A DNA stretch of 64,000 bases from Micrococcaceae bacterium Sec5.7 (GTDB taxonomy: Bacteria > Actinomycetota > Actinomycetes > Actinomycetales > Micrococcaceae), in contig CP144169.1 of assembly GCA_039636785.1 (NCBI GenBank), positions 1,922,001 to 1,986,000 on the forward strand, given 5' to 3'. The notes under the pieces were generated by a model. That model did not search any database. It worked only from the letters and a program-made list of their open reading frames with translations, and was not told the DNA's origin. Made by a program: the position numbers and the translations under genes. Shown in pieces: positions 35,976-45,306 of this stretch. The first letter of the stretch is position 1; each line of letters opens with the position of its first letter.

Positions 35976-37121
35976 TTGGATCCCAGTGAGATTGTCCGGC
36001 GCTCGGTGTTGCGCGGCATCATTCTTGGCGGTGGCGCGGTCCTGCTGTCCGGATGCGGCCAGCCCGGTTCATCCGCCGGCACCCAGCCGCCAACGGTGGC
36101 GGCCGCGGATCCGATCAGTGTGAAGGACCAGCGAGGCAAAACCATCACGTTCAGCGGGCCCGTCACCCGCGTGGTGACCATACCGATGCCCGCGGCATCC
36201 CTGCTGGTGGCCGTCGACCAGGGCGCGGACCACCTCGCAGCAATGCACAATGCGTCCTGGATCGCGATGCGGGACGGCATCATGGGCCAGCTCTATCCGG
36301 CGGCACTGAAGATCCCGCATGACATCGCGACCCAGGATTTCACCCCCAATGTGGAAAGCGTCCGGGCCCTGGACCCGGACGTCGTCGTGCAGTGGAGCGA
36401 TTCCCAGCTCACCGCTCCCCTGGAGAACGCCGGGCTGAAGGTTGTTGGCCTGAACAATACCGGGAAGCAGCAGGATGTTGACGCCTGGATTGCGCTGTTC
36501 GCCGCGATGCTCGGCAAACCGGACCGGGCCGCGCAGATCAAGGCCCGCAGCGATGCCGAGCTCAAGGAAGTACAGTCGGCGGCCATCGGACGCACCCAGG
36601 CCGGCCCGCGCATCCTGTATTTCAACCGCTTCACCGGCGGCTTGAAAGTGGCGGGAACCAACAGCTATAACGACTTTTACATCAAGCTGGTGGGCGGTAC
36701 CAATCCCGCCTCCGGCCAGCAGGGCGTCAAGGGCTCCGGGATGGTGGGTGTGGACGTGGAGCAGGTGCTGGCCTGGGATCCGGAGGTCATCCTGCTGGGC
36801 AACTTCGACGGCGCGATGCCCAATGACATCTATTCCAACCCCATCTGGCAGACCATCGCCGCGGTGCGTGCGCGGCGGGTCTACAAGGTGCCGCTGGGAG
36901 GCTACCGGTGGGATCCGCCCGGGCAGGAATCCCCGCTGATGTGGCATTGGCTTTCGGACATCAGCTTCCCCCAGCCGCAGAAATCCCAGCTGCGGAGCAA
37001 AGTGGCCGGCTACTACGATTTCCTCTACGCGCGCCAGCCCAGCCCGGCGCAGATTGACAAGATCCTTTGGACCGATGTGAACGGCCGGTCGGCCGCCTAC
37101 GGGCAATTCGATGCTTCATGA
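35976..37121 (+). CDS. FecB/BtuF-type substrate-binding lipoprotein
   Basis: 381 residues starting at a TTG preceded by AGGAGGTGGGCA; the longer ATG frame would destroy the signal peptide. The lipobox LLSGC places the lipidated Cys at 27. The mature part has class III binding-protein features: KDQRGKTITFSGPVTRVVTI, LDPDVVVQWSD, and GVDVEQVLAWDPEVILLG. The ligand is an iron complex, cobalamin or possibly nickel chelate; sequence alone cannot decide. Position beside a nickel-enzyme cluster makes iron or nickel attractive. The stop overlaps the permease start. Confidence 0.83.
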   Translation: MDPSEIVRRSVLRGIILGGGAVLLSGCGQPGSSAGTQPPTVAAADPISVKDQRGKTITFSGPVTRVVTIPMPAASLLVAVDQGADHLAAMHNASWIAMRDGIMGQLYPAALKIPHDIATQDFTPNVESVRALDPDVVVQWSDSQLTAPLENAGLKVVGLNNTGKQQDVDAWIALFAAMLGKPDRAAQIKARSDAELKEVQSAAIGRTQAGPRILYFNRFTGGLKVAGTNSYNDFYIKLVGGTNPASGQQGVKGSGMVGVDVEQVLAWDPEVILLGNFDGAMPNDIYSNPIWQTIAAVRARRVYKVPLGGYRWDPPGQESPLMWHWLSDISFPQPQKSQLRSKVAGYYDFLYARQPSPAQIDKILWTDVNGRSAAYGQFDAS

Positions 37122-38259
37122 GCCGCGCACCGGGTGGCCGAGCGGCGGGGATCCGCCCGGCAGGCCCGCATCGGGCGAACCCTCTGGCCGCCTGAACCGG
37201 CGTCAGCCCTCCGGCCCGCGTCAGCCCTCCGGCCGGAGGCCGGCCCGGCGCGCCGCGGGCGCGGTGGCGGGGACCGCCGTCGTCCTTGTCGTTGTGGGTT
37301 TACTGGCGCTGGCGATGGGACGCTACAACGTTCCGTTCTGGGATGTGGTGCAGACCTTGGCCTCGCGCCTGGTGCCCGGCAGGTCGCCGGTGAGCGGTGC
37401 GGAACAGAATGTGGTGCTGCTGGTCCGTCTCCCCCGGGTGCTGCTGGCCCTGCTGGTGGGCGGCGGGCTGGCGATCGGCGGGGCGGCGCTGCAGGCCATT
37501 TTCCGCAATCCGCTGGTCAGCCCGGACATCATCGGCGTCTCCGCGGGAGCGTCATTCGGAGGCGCGCTGGCCCTGCTGCTTGGTGTGGGCTCCGCGCTGC
37601 TGGTCGGTTCTTCGTTCCTGTTTGGCCTGGGCGCGCTGGGACTGCTGGTTCTGATCACCTCGGGCAAGGGCGGCACACCCATGCTGATGATAGTGCTGGG
37701 CGGTGTGGTTACCGGGTCCTTTTTCTCGGCCCTGGTTGCCCTGGTGACCTACATTGCGGACCCCTTCACCACACTGCCCGCCATTGTCTTCTGGCTGCTG
37801 GGCAGTGTGGCATCGGCGACCTACGCGCAGGTGCTGGTGGCTGCGGGACCGGTGCTGGTGGGCACGGTTGTACTGCTGGCGCTGCGCTGGCGCATCAATG
37901 TGCTCTCGCTCGGGGACGAGGATGCGGCCGCGTTGGGGCTGCGGCCACGGACGCTGCGCTGGGTGGTGCTGGTCTCGGTGGCCCTGATTGTGGCCGGTGC
38001 GGTGGCGGTCAGCGGTGCGATCAGCTGGGTGGGGCTGGTGATTCCGCACCTGGCCCGGATGTGGGTGGGACCGGACCACCGTGTGCTGCTGCCGGTCTCC
38101 TTCCTGATGGGCGGGGCGTACATCATTGCGGTGGACACCATCGCCCGGACAGCGACGGCCGGGGAGATCCCGCTGGGAGTCCTCACCGCACTGATCGGCG
38201 CCCCGGTTTTCTTCCTGCTGCTGCGGCGCAACCGGGACAGGATCTGGGACAGTGCTTGA
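37111..38259 (+). CDS. FecCD-family ABC permease
   Basis: 382 residues with about ten membrane segments, after a Pro/Ser/Arg-rich 45-residue cytoplasmic start containing a duplicated RQPSGPRQPSGRR. Family landmarks are LRLPRVLLALLVGGGLAIGGAALQAIFRNPLVSPDIIGVSAGASFG-like sequence (here VRLPRVLLALLVGGG onward), and VSGAISWVGLVIPHLARMWVGPDHR near the C-terminus. It forms a homodimeric channel for the adjacent binding protein and ATPase, overlapping both genes. Confidence 0.9.
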   Translation: MLHEPRTGWPSGGDPPGRPASGEPSGRLNRRQPSGPRQPSGRRPARRAAGAVAGTAVVLVVVGLLALAMGRYNVPFWDVVQTLASRLVPGRSPVSGAEQNVVLLVRLPRVLLALLVGGGLAIGGAALQAIFRNPLVSPDIIGVSAGASFGGALALLLGVGSALLVGSSFLFGLGALGLLVLITSGKGGTPMLMIVLGGVVTGSFFSALVALVTYIADPFTTLPAIVFWLLGSVASATYAQVLVAAGPVLVGTVVLLALRWRINVLSLGDEDAAALGLRPRTLRWVVLVSVALIVAGAVAVSGAISWVGLVIPHLARMWVGPDHRVLLPVSFLMGGAYIIAVDTIARTATAGEIPLGVLTALIGAPVFFLLLRRNRDRIWDSA

Positions 38260-39019
38260 GCTGGCCGGCGCCGGCTTCGGTTACTCCCGCCAGAGCTGGG
38301 TGTTCCGCGGACTGAGTTTCACGGTTCCGGCCGGGACCGCCACTGCGGTGCTTGGACCCAACGGCGCCGGAAAGACGACGCTGGTCCGCTGTGCCGCCGG
38401 CCTGCTCAAGCCGCAGGAGGGCCAGGTGCACCGGCTGGACACCGTGGGATACGTGCCGCAGGCGCACGGCAGCGCATTCGCGTACCGGGCGTTGGACATG
38501 GTCCTGATGGGGCGTGCCCGGAAGGTAGGAGTTTTCCGCTCGCCGGGTCCCTCGGACACCGCGACGGCGGCCCGGGCGATGGAACGGGTTGGCATCGGCG
38601 CGCTGGCCGACCGGCTCTTCCCCACACTCAGCGGCGGCGAGCAGCAACTGGTGCTGATTGCCCGGGCCATCGCCGCGGGCTGCCCCATCCTGGTCCTGGA
38701 CGAGCCCGCCACCGGGTTGGACCTGAAGAACCAGGCCCGGGTACTGACACTGTTGCGTGAGCTGCTGGCGGATGGCTTGTCCATGCTGCTCAGCACGCAT
38801 CACCCGGACCACGCCCTGTATCTGGCAGATTCGGTGGTGCTGATTGGCCGGGACCGCGTCCAGGCGGGCACGGCGGCCCAGCTGCTCACGGCCCGGGAGC
38901 TGTCCGCACTGTACGGCGTCCGGGTCTCCACGGTTGATTACGACGACGGCGGGCAGTCCCGGCGCACGGTGGTGGCGCACTTCGATGTGGCCCCGGCCGG
39001 TACCCAGCCAACAGGTTGA
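38252..39019 (+). CDS. FecE-type ABC ATPase
   Basis: 255 residues starting at GTG. Walker A is GPNGAGKTTL, the signature LSGGEQQLVLIARAIA, Walker B ILVLDEPATGLD, and the switch histidine is in STHHPD. It energises the importer formed with the two upstream genes, overlapping the permease by 8 bases. Its TGA stop lies inside the left arm of a long palindrome that follows. Confidence 0.92.
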   Translation: MLELAGAGFGYSRQSWVFRGLSFTVPAGTATAVLGPNGAGKTTLVRCAAGLLKPQEGQVHRLDTVGYVPQAHGSAFAYRALDMVLMGRARKVGVFRSPGPSDTATAARAMERVGIGALADRLFPTLSGGEQQLVLIARAIAAGCPILVLDEPATGLDLKNQARVLTLLRELLADGLSMLLSTHHPDHALYLADSVVLIGRDRVQAGTAAQLLTARELSALYGVRVSTVDYDDGGQSRRTVVAHFDVAPAGTQPTG

Positions 39020-39075
39020 GGTGGCAGCTCGCGCCCATGTCTTTCGAAAACATGGGCGCGAGCTGCCACCTCAAC
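39015..39075. terminator. Palindrome with perfect 25-bp stem at convergent gene ends
   Basis: The arms 39015-39039 and 39051-39075 are exact reverse complements; the 11-base loop contains TTTCGAAA. It lies between the ABC ATPase and the oppositely oriented alpha-galactosidase remnant, and the ATPase stop is within the left arm. It can work as a bidirectional terminator; its size and perfection also suggest a dispersed palindromic repeat. Confidence 0.75.
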
Positions 39076-39079
39076 GGGG

Positions 39080-40061
39080 TTGGGGGCTTGATACTGGTAA
39101 TGGCCGTTGTTCAAGTGGTCTGTATTCGTCGGGTGTTTTGCCGCACCGGCGCAGCTTGGATAGGCGATGGAACCGTCCCGCACCAATATGGAGGCGGTAT
39201 CCGGGCCTACGCGGACGCCGAAAATTCCGACGGACGGAACCATGGGCACACCGCAGCCAAGCAGATACACCTCCGGCCCGATGACCTCACGAATGAACTC
39301 GATGGCTTCGCGGTATACCCGTTCGCGCGGTGTCGCCGTTGAGCGCATGCCCGGGAGTGCCCCTGCGTACATGAAGTCAAGTTTGAGATATCGGAATCCG
39401 TCGCTGACAACGTTTGTGAATACTCCGCGCAGGTGCTCACGCACGCCATGCTGTGTGGTGTCCAGAACGTAGTAGTGGGAATCCCAGTTGTAGCCGGCAA
39501 TCAGAGGGGAACTACCGGTGCCGCGGACCAGCCAGTCGGGGTGATCACGCACCAGAGTCGAGCCGGGCAGACAAATCAGGGGTGCGAGCCACAGCCCGGG
39601 CGTGAAGCCTGCCCCGCGGATCGTCCGGGCGAAGGCATGCAGCCCGGAGGGGAACCCCTCATTCTCCACCCAGTCTCCGACGATCTGCTCCCATCCGTCA
39701 TCCATCTGGACCACGAACGGGAAACCTCGGAGTTCGTCCACGGTCCGGGTCATGCGCTGTTCGCCAATGTCTTCGATCAACGAATACCAGCTGCACCAAA
39801 CCGCGCCGGCGGTGTTGGCCGGCCGGCCGAGTCTGGCGGCAGGCAGCGATGCATAGTGTGCGGAGACTTCTGCTTCCTCCCCGATGCCGATGAACCAGCC
39901 ATTGCCGTCGCCGTCGGTCCGTCCCTGAATGTGGCGGCATCGGCGCTGACTCTCGGGCTGCCCACCCGGGCGCCGAGCAGAAGAACGCGGCCATCGGAAA
40001 GTTCCAATGCCCCTACGGCGCTGCCCTCGCGCCCGGTAAGTTCGGCTGGCCGGAGCGTCAT
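39080..40061 (-). pseudogene. GH36-type alpha-galactosidase, frameshifted and truncated
   Basis: The first frame reads MTLRPAELTGREGSAVGALE to about 39925, then a frameshift moves to a frame with GWFIGIGEEAEV, GAVWCSWYSLIEDIG, FPFVVQMDDGWEQIVG, GLWLAPLICLPGS and the catalytic strand RYLKLDFMYAGALPG. The C-terminal portion is lost after about RVGPDTA. The start overlaps the oxidoreductase stop (ATGA), so it was the last gene of the sugar operon. The break suggests alpha-galactoside cleavage by this locus is lost. Confidence 0.8.
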
Positions 40062-41245
40062 GGCCCGCCGTGGATGCCTGCCGGCTGACCGGTGTTGAAG
40101 TACTCCACCCACTGGGCCGGCAGGGCGGGGACCTCCCTGGCCGAGCCGTCGCTGCGCAGCGATTCGGCGGCGAGGAGGCCTGCGGCGACGGCCTGGCGCG
40201 CCGCGACTGGGTTGGTTTGCGTCATGCCGCCGTTTTTGGCGAAGTCCAGGAATTCAGCGATGAGTTTGGAATCGGCACCGCCGTGGCCGCCGTCGCCGTC
40301 CAGGATTTCGATCTTCTGGTCCGGTGCCGGGAAACCGCCGCCGGTGCGGGTGGTCCAGACGTAGATGGAGTCCCCCGGGCCGTCGCCGAAGTTTTCGATC
40401 CGGCCCTTAGTGCCAATCACCGTGAAATTGCGCCAGTAGTCCGGGGTGAAGTGGCATTGCTGGTATGAGGCCAGCACCCCGTTATCCAGGACCATCTGCA
40501 TCATCGAGATGTCCTCCACATCGATCACCGGGCTCAGGTCCGTCTGCGCTGCAGGCGGCCAGTTGTCCAGGCTGAACCAGTCCTCCATCCGGCGCCCGGT
40601 GTTGTCGCGTCGGCTGGCGACATCCCCGTAGACGGCCAGATCGCCGACTGCGGAGACCCGCTTGGTGTAGCCATTGGCCAGCCAGTGGATGACGTCGATG
40701 TCGTGCGCACCCTTCTGGAGCAGGAGGGACGTGACGTTTTTGCGTTCGGAGTGCCAGTCCTTGAAGTAGTAGTCACCCCCGTTGCCCACGAAGTGGCGGC
40801 ACCAGATAGCCTTGACCTCCCCGATGGTGCCCTCCTCAATCAGCTGGCGCATCTGCACGACCACGGGCATGTGGCGCATGTTATGGCCGACGTAGAGCCG
40901 GGTCCCGGTCTCGTAGGCGGTCTGCAGGATCAGGTCTGCGGCGGGCAGCGTCACCTCGAGGGGCTTCTCACAGAAGGTGGGGATGCCCGCCTTCAGGGTT
41001 TCCACCGCTACCAGGGCATGCTTGCTGTCCGGGGTGAGTACCAGGACCGCATCGATCCCGCTATCCAGAAGCTCCTGCAGGTCACCGGCAATGTGGGCCG
41101 TCGGGATCTTTTCCGCCGCGTCCGCCCGGCCCCGGTCGCTGGTGTCGTAGATAATCGTCACTTCCGATCCCCGGCCCGGCCTGTGCGCCTGCTCCCATAT
41201 GCTTGCCCGCTGACCGAAACCGACGATGCCAATCCTGAGGTCCAT
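40058..41245 (-). CDS. Gfo/Idh/MocA-family oxidoreductase
   Basis: 395 residues with an N-terminal Rossmann fold (LRIGIVGFGQRASIWEQ), the catalytic lysine motif CEKPLEV, and the C-terminal region KGAHDIDVIHWLANGYTKRVSAVGDLAVYG with an Asp/His pair expected for sugar oxidation. Family members are NAD(P)-dependent sugar or inositol dehydrogenases. It is the third of three such enzymes in one leftward operon; the 121-base gap upstream separates it from the previous member. The specific sugar cannot be assigned. Confidence 0.88.
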   Translation of the reverse strand: MDLRIGIVGFGQRASIWEQAHRPGRGSEVTIIYDTSDRGRADAAEKIPTAHIAGDLQELLDSGIDAVLVLTPDSKHALVAVETLKAGIPTFCEKPLEVTLPAADLILQTAYETGTRLYVGHNMRHMPVVVQMRQLIEEGTIGEVKAIWCRHFVGNGGDYYFKDWHSERKNVTSLLLQKGAHDIDVIHWLANGYTKRVSAVGDLAVYGDVASRRDNTGRRMEDWFSLDNWPPAAQTDLSPVIDVEDISMMQMVLDNGVLASYQQCHFTPDYWRNFTVIGTKGRIENFGDGPGDSIYVWTTRTGGGFPAPDQKIEILDGDGGHGGADSKLIAEFLDFAKNGGMTQTNPVAARQAVAAGLLAAESLRSDGSAREVPALPAQWVEYFNTGQPAGIHGGP

Positions 41246-41366
41246 AACTCTCTTCCTTCGCTACGTGCAAGAACAGCGGCCACGTCTCTATGACCCCGCC
41301 GCAAGCCTTCTGGCCCCCAGTGTCAACTTGAATGTCTGAGAACTCCCTGGTTGAACATGCCTGACC

Positions 41367-42443
41367 TCAATGGGCGATCGGCTGGCCGGGACGTTCGTGC
41401 GACGCGAGTTTCACAGGTTGGCCGGTTAGCGCTGATTCCTGGGCGGCACTGACAATTTCAAGTGTGCGTAGGCCTACGCCACCGTCGGGTTGTGGGATGC
41501 GTGCTTCCCGTGCGGCGCTCAGCAGTTCATCGAGCATTGCTGCATTAGGATCGTCGCCGATGGGTGCCCACACGGCACCGGACCTGTCATGTCCGCTCAC
41601 GTGCCCGGAGAACGGATCGATGGTTGCGGTCCCGAGGGTACCGACAACCTGCAGCGTCAACCCGCCCCAGGTCGGTGATGATGCCGGGCAGCTCCAGGAA
41701 CAGTCGATGCTGGCAATCACCCCATCCGGATAAATCACCGTGACCAATCCGCCCGTTTCCACCCCAACCCCTGCATCCTCGTGAAGAATCCGGTTGGTCA
41801 CCGCGCGAACCTGGACTGCGCGGTCCCCTAGCAGTTCATCGATCAGATCCGCACAGTGCACGACATGGTCCACCAGTGCGCCGCCCCCCGATAGCTTCGG
41901 GTCGGTGAACCAGGCCCTATCGTCCAGAGGGATCTTGCCGTTGTTGGTCCCCCTGATGGCCAGGATTCTTCCGAGCTTGCCTGCCCGGATCCGGTCCCGA
42001 AGGCTCAGAAATGCCGGTGAGAACCGCACCGGATAGGCAGCCATCAGGAAAACGTTCGCTTCCTGGGCAGCCCGTACCATGGCGCGCGCATCTTCCGGGG
42101 TGGTGGCCAACGGTTTTTCGCACAGAATGTGTGCACCCGCCATGGCTGCGGCTTCGACCAGTTCCCGATGTCTGGAGTTCTCGGCGGTGACAATGACGAC
42201 GTCGGGATACCAGGCGAGGGCTTCCTCGTAGCTGTGCACATACCTGAGACCGAGCCTGGCTGCCAGCTCAGCGCCGCGGGGCCCCTTATCGTTTGCCTCG
42301 CTGCCTTCAGGATCGGCAGCAATCACCTCGACATCGCGCCGTTCTGAAAGCAGTTTGGCGTAGGTTTCTGCATGTGTGTGCGCAAAGGACAACAGCGCCA
42401 CGCGAATCTTTCGGTTGATCCCGGGGATTGGGGCATTATTCAT
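41367..42443 (-). CDS. Gfo/Idh/MocA-family oxidoreductase
   Basis: 358 residues. The N-terminal IRVALLSFAHTHAETYAKLL replaces the canonical GxGxxG with a looser pattern seen in some family branches. CEKPLAT carries the catalytic lysine and GGGALVDHVVHCADLIDELLG the C-terminal Asp/His. It is coupled to the upstream oxidoreductase by a 4-base overlap. It probably acts on a sugar or sugar-acid intermediate delivered by the ABC importer of the same operon. Confidence 0.87.
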   Translation of the reverse strand: MNNAPIPGINRKIRVALLSFAHTHAETYAKLLSERRDVEVIAADPEGSEANDKGPRGAELAARLGLRYVHSYEEALAWYPDVVIVTAENSRHRELVEAAAMAGAHILCEKPLATTPEDARAMVRAAQEANVFLMAAYPVRFSPAFLSLRDRIRAGKLGRILAIRGTNNGKIPLDDRAWFTDPKLSGGGALVDHVVHCADLIDELLGDRAVQVRAVTNRILHEDAGVGVETGGLVTVIYPDGVIASIDCSWSCPASSPTWGGLTLQVVGTLGTATIDPFSGHVSGHDRSGAVWAPIGDDPNAAMLDELLSAAREARIPQPDGGVGLRTLEIVSAAQESALTGQPVKLASHERPGQPIAH

Positions 42444-43462
42444 ACGGCATGGCTCCTCATCAGGGGTGCAAGGATGGCGGCGGAATCGAAATCGACGGCG
42501 GTGCCTGATCGGACTGATTCCTGGGCGGCCTCGGCAAGGGCAACGGCGAGGACCCCGTCCGCGGCTGAGACTCTGGGGGGAGGGCCGCCGCTGAACGCGG
42601 TGGCAAACTCGCGGATCTGCGTTGTATACGGGCTTTCAGCCTGGCTCTCGGGGGGAAGATACGAAGCCCCCTCGGGTGCCGCACCCTGATCCATCACCAG
42701 CGTGGAATCGTTACGCGAGTCATAGCGGAGCACTCCGGTGCTTCCTGCGACCTCAAAACTGGTCAGAAAGGGCATGGTGCGCGGGCCCCATGCCCCCTGA
42801 ATGTAGCTGATGGCTCCACTGGCATGGGTGAGCACAACCTGAGCGGCAACGGCTTCCGGCACCTGGCCTTCTATGGTCGGGGGGTTCTGGACGGCATAAA
42901 CCTGTACGACGTCTCCTGCAATCCATCGTGCCTGGTCCAGGTCATGGATCATCTGGTCCAGAATGATGCCCCCGCCGTCCGGTTCCGAGAAGAACCAGGA
43001 ACCAGGCGATGGGGCTGCTCCGGACCGGCTGAACCGCAGGATTGCCGGTGTACCGATGCGTCCGGATTCCACTTCCGATTTGAGCCGTGCATAGTCGGGG
43101 AAGAATCGAACGACGTGCGCAGGATAGACCTGTATGTTGGCAGCCGCGGCTGCGGCTGCTATTGCCAGCGAGTCTTCGGTGGTGACGCCGAGTGGTTTTT
43201 CACAAACGACGTGCTTGCCTGCCTCGATGGCGGCTAGGGCCAATTCGCGGTGGTATTTGCTCGGTGTCAGGATACAGACGATCTCGGCGTTGTGGATCAG
43301 TTCCTCGGGTGTTTCACAGGGCTGGAGCCCGTGCTCTTCGGCCAGCGCGGGGGCGCCGGCGACGGCATAGACGCTGATTTGGGCGCCAAGGGCTTTCCAG
43401 CCGTTGACGTGCACGGGAGAGATGCCGCCGGCTCCCAGGAGACCGACTTTGAGTGACTTCAT
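42440..43462 (-). CDS. Gfo/Idh/MocA-family oxidoreductase
   Basis: 340 residues starting MKSLKVGLLGAGGISPVHVNGWKA, a clear GxGGI nucleotide-binding turn. CEKPLGV holds the catalytic lysine, and GGGIILDQMIHDLDQARWIAGD the substrate-domain Asp/His. The longer frame adds 69 residues from non-coding sequence upstream and was rejected. It is the first oxidoreductase after the permease genes, 11 bases beyond the inner permease stop. Confidence 0.9.
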   Translation of the reverse strand: MKSLKVGLLGAGGISPVHVNGWKALGAQISVYAVAGAPALAEEHGLQPCETPEELIHNAEIVCILTPSKYHRELALAAIEAGKHVVCEKPLGVTTEDSLAIAAAAAAANIQVYPAHVVRFFPDYARLKSEVESGRIGTPAILRFSRSGAAPSPGSWFFSEPDGGGIILDQMIHDLDQARWIAGDVVQVYAVQNPPTIEGQVPEAVAAQVVLTHASGAISYIQGAWGPRTMPFLTSFEVAGSTGVLRYDSRNDSTLVMDQGAAPEGASYLPPESQAESPYTTQIREFATAFSGGPPPRVSAADGVLAVALAEAAQESVRSGTAVDFDSAAILAPLMRSHAV

Positions 43463-43473
43463 TGGTATTTCCT

Positions 43474-44352
43474 TTATTTCATGCCGGAAAAGGCGATGCC
43501 GTCGATGACTCGGCGCTGCATCACGAGAAACAGGATCAAGATCGGTGCGCTGGCCAAGAGGCTGGCTGCCATCAGCACGGGGTAGTTCGTCGAGTTCTGG
43601 CCTTGCAGGGTTGCAAGTCCTACTGAAAGCGGCATGCTCTCGGCATACGTTGACACGACAAGCGGCCACAGGAGGTCATTCCAGGACCACAGCACGGTAA
43701 TGATCGCCAAGGCTGACAGGCCCGGCTTCGCCAGCGGGAGCATGATCTTCCAAAAGGTCTGGAGGGGGTTGCATCCATCGAGGCGGGCCGCTTCCTCCAG
43801 TTCATCGGGTAGGCCCAGGAAGAACTGCCGCATCATGAATGTCCCGAAGGCGCTGAATATTCCCGGTGCCACAATTCCGGCTGTGGTGTTGAGCCAACCG
43901 AGGCCCTGGATGATCTGGTATTGGGGAATCAGATAGACCTGGGACGGCACCATCAGGATTGCCAGGATGATCCCGAAAATCAGCCCTTTAAGGGGAAATC
44001 TCATGCGTGCGAACGCATACCCTGCCAGCGAGCACAGCGCCAGCTGGCCGACGGTGCGGATGATGGTTATGGTCACCGATACCCAGAACTGGCTCATGAA
44101 CGGCATTGCGGTAAAGACGTCCGCAAAATTGTGCCACTGGAGCTGGCCGGGCCAAAATGTCGGCGGCACCGATATGACCTGCGAATTTGTTGAAAGCGAC
44201 ATGATGATCTGCCACAGGAAGGGGAAGATCATGATGATGCTTCCCGCTGTCAGAATGATGTGGGCAACGACGTTGGAGCCGTATTTCCGCCGGTGCGAAG
44301 CTCTGGCAGTCGTCCCGGACATTCCGATCTGTTGCGTACGAGGACTAGACAT
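43474..44352 (-). CDS. Carbohydrate ABC transporter permease (MalG-type)
   Basis: 292 residues with six membrane segments and the EAA-loop motif LEEAARLDGCNPLQTFWKIMLPLAKPG that contacts the ATPase. It pairs with the MalF-type permease, which it overlaps by 8 bases. No ATPase gene is in the operon; in actinobacteria such importers commonly use a shared MsiK-like ATPase encoded elsewhere. Confidence 0.92.
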   Translation of the reverse strand: MSSPRTQQIGMSGTTARASHRRKYGSNVVAHIILTAGSIIMIFPFLWQIIMSLSTNSQVISVPPTFWPGQLQWHNFADVFTAMPFMSQFWVSVTITIIRTVGQLALCSLAGYAFARMRFPLKGLIFGIILAILMVPSQVYLIPQYQIIQGLGWLNTTAGIVAPGIFSAFGTFMMRQFFLGLPDELEEAARLDGCNPLQTFWKIMLPLAKPGLSALAIITVLWSWNDLLWPLVVSTYAESMPLSVGLATLQGQNSTNYPVLMAASLLASAPILILFLVMQRRVIDGIAFSGMK

Positions 44353-45298
44353 AGTTGACCCAACGTCGTTGAAAGCGGAACTGGATGGCAGTAGCGATGG
44401 AGACGAGAACCAGTATGACTATGGCGACAGCCGCCCCGTAGCCCTTGTCGTTTTTAACAAAGGTCTCGTTGAAAAAGAAGTAGACGAGTGATTGGGAGTT
44501 GACCAGGGCCGGGTTCCCGGTCCCCAGGAGGACGTACAGAAGGTCGAAGAGCTGGAAGCCGCCAATGACAGTGATGACAGTGACGAAGAATATGGACGGC
44601 GTCAGCAAGGGAACAGTGATCTGGCGGAATTGGCGGAAGCGGCTGGCTCCATCGATGGATGCTGCCTCGTAAAGTTCGACGGGGATCCCCTTCAACCCAG
44701 CCGACAAGATGATCATGTTAAATCCGAGCGATATCCACAGCCCCAGTACCGCGACCGAGATTAAGGCCAGCCAGTCGGTAGATATCCAGTGGGGCCCCTG
44801 CACCCCGAAAAGTGATAACGCAAAGTTCAGGACACCGAAATCACCGTTGTAAATGATGCGCCATACCATCGAGATGGCAACCGGCATCGCCACATACGGC
44901 AGGAAAAACGTCATCCGGTAAATCTTGGCGAAGCGCAGTCCTGGACGGTTGATCAGACTCGCCAGACCGACGGCGATTGGCACCCCGCATAGGACGATCG
45001 CCGTATAGAGCAAGGTGTTGAGAAGCGAACGGCCTATCTGGGGGTCGGAAGCCAGCGTCCCGTAATTTTCCATCCCGGTAAATGTCGAGCCGCCAAAGGC
45101 CCCGGAGGTCGTGAAACTCAGGTATGCCGTTTCCACGATGGGGTAGAGGTAAAAAACGGCTACACCCGCGAAGATCGGGAGGACGAAGAGAACAGGCCAC
45201 CAGCCATCAGTGGCGCGGATGGCGCGCGACTTCTGACGTGCCCCTCCGGTGGGCGCCCGCCCCGGGGCACCCACCTTCGCTGCGTTGTTAACTGACAT
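44345..45298 (-). CDS. Carbohydrate ABC transporter permease (MalF-type)
   Basis: 317 residues with six or more membrane segments (VLFVLPIFAGVAVFYLYPIVETAYLSF is the first), and the EAA loop ELYEAASIDGASRFRQFRQITVPLLTPSI. The N-terminal 30 residues are basic and cytoplasmic. It forms the channel with the MalG-type subunit and follows the binding-protein gene by 8 bases. Confidence 0.92.
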   Translation of the reverse strand: MSVNNAAKVGAPGRAPTGGARQKSRAIRATDGWWPVLFVLPIFAGVAVFYLYPIVETAYLSFTTSGAFGGSTFTGMENYGTLASDPQIGRSLLNTLLYTAIVLCGVPIAVGLASLINRPGLRFAKIYRMTFFLPYVAMPVAISMVWRIIYNGDFGVLNFALSLFGVQGPHWISTDWLALISVAVLGLWISLGFNMIILSAGLKGIPVELYEAASIDGASRFRQFRQITVPLLTPSIFFVTVITVIGGFQLFDLLYVLLGTGNPALVNSQSLVYFFFNETFVKNDKGYGAAVAIVILVLVSIATAIQFRFQRRWVNYV

Positions 45299-45306
45299 GG
45301 CCTGAA

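Noticed and set aside
37195..37235. Duplicated GTCAGCCCTCCGGCC-type sequence in the permease start
   Set aside because: A small in-frame duplication in a disordered N-terminal tail; no sign of regulatory function.
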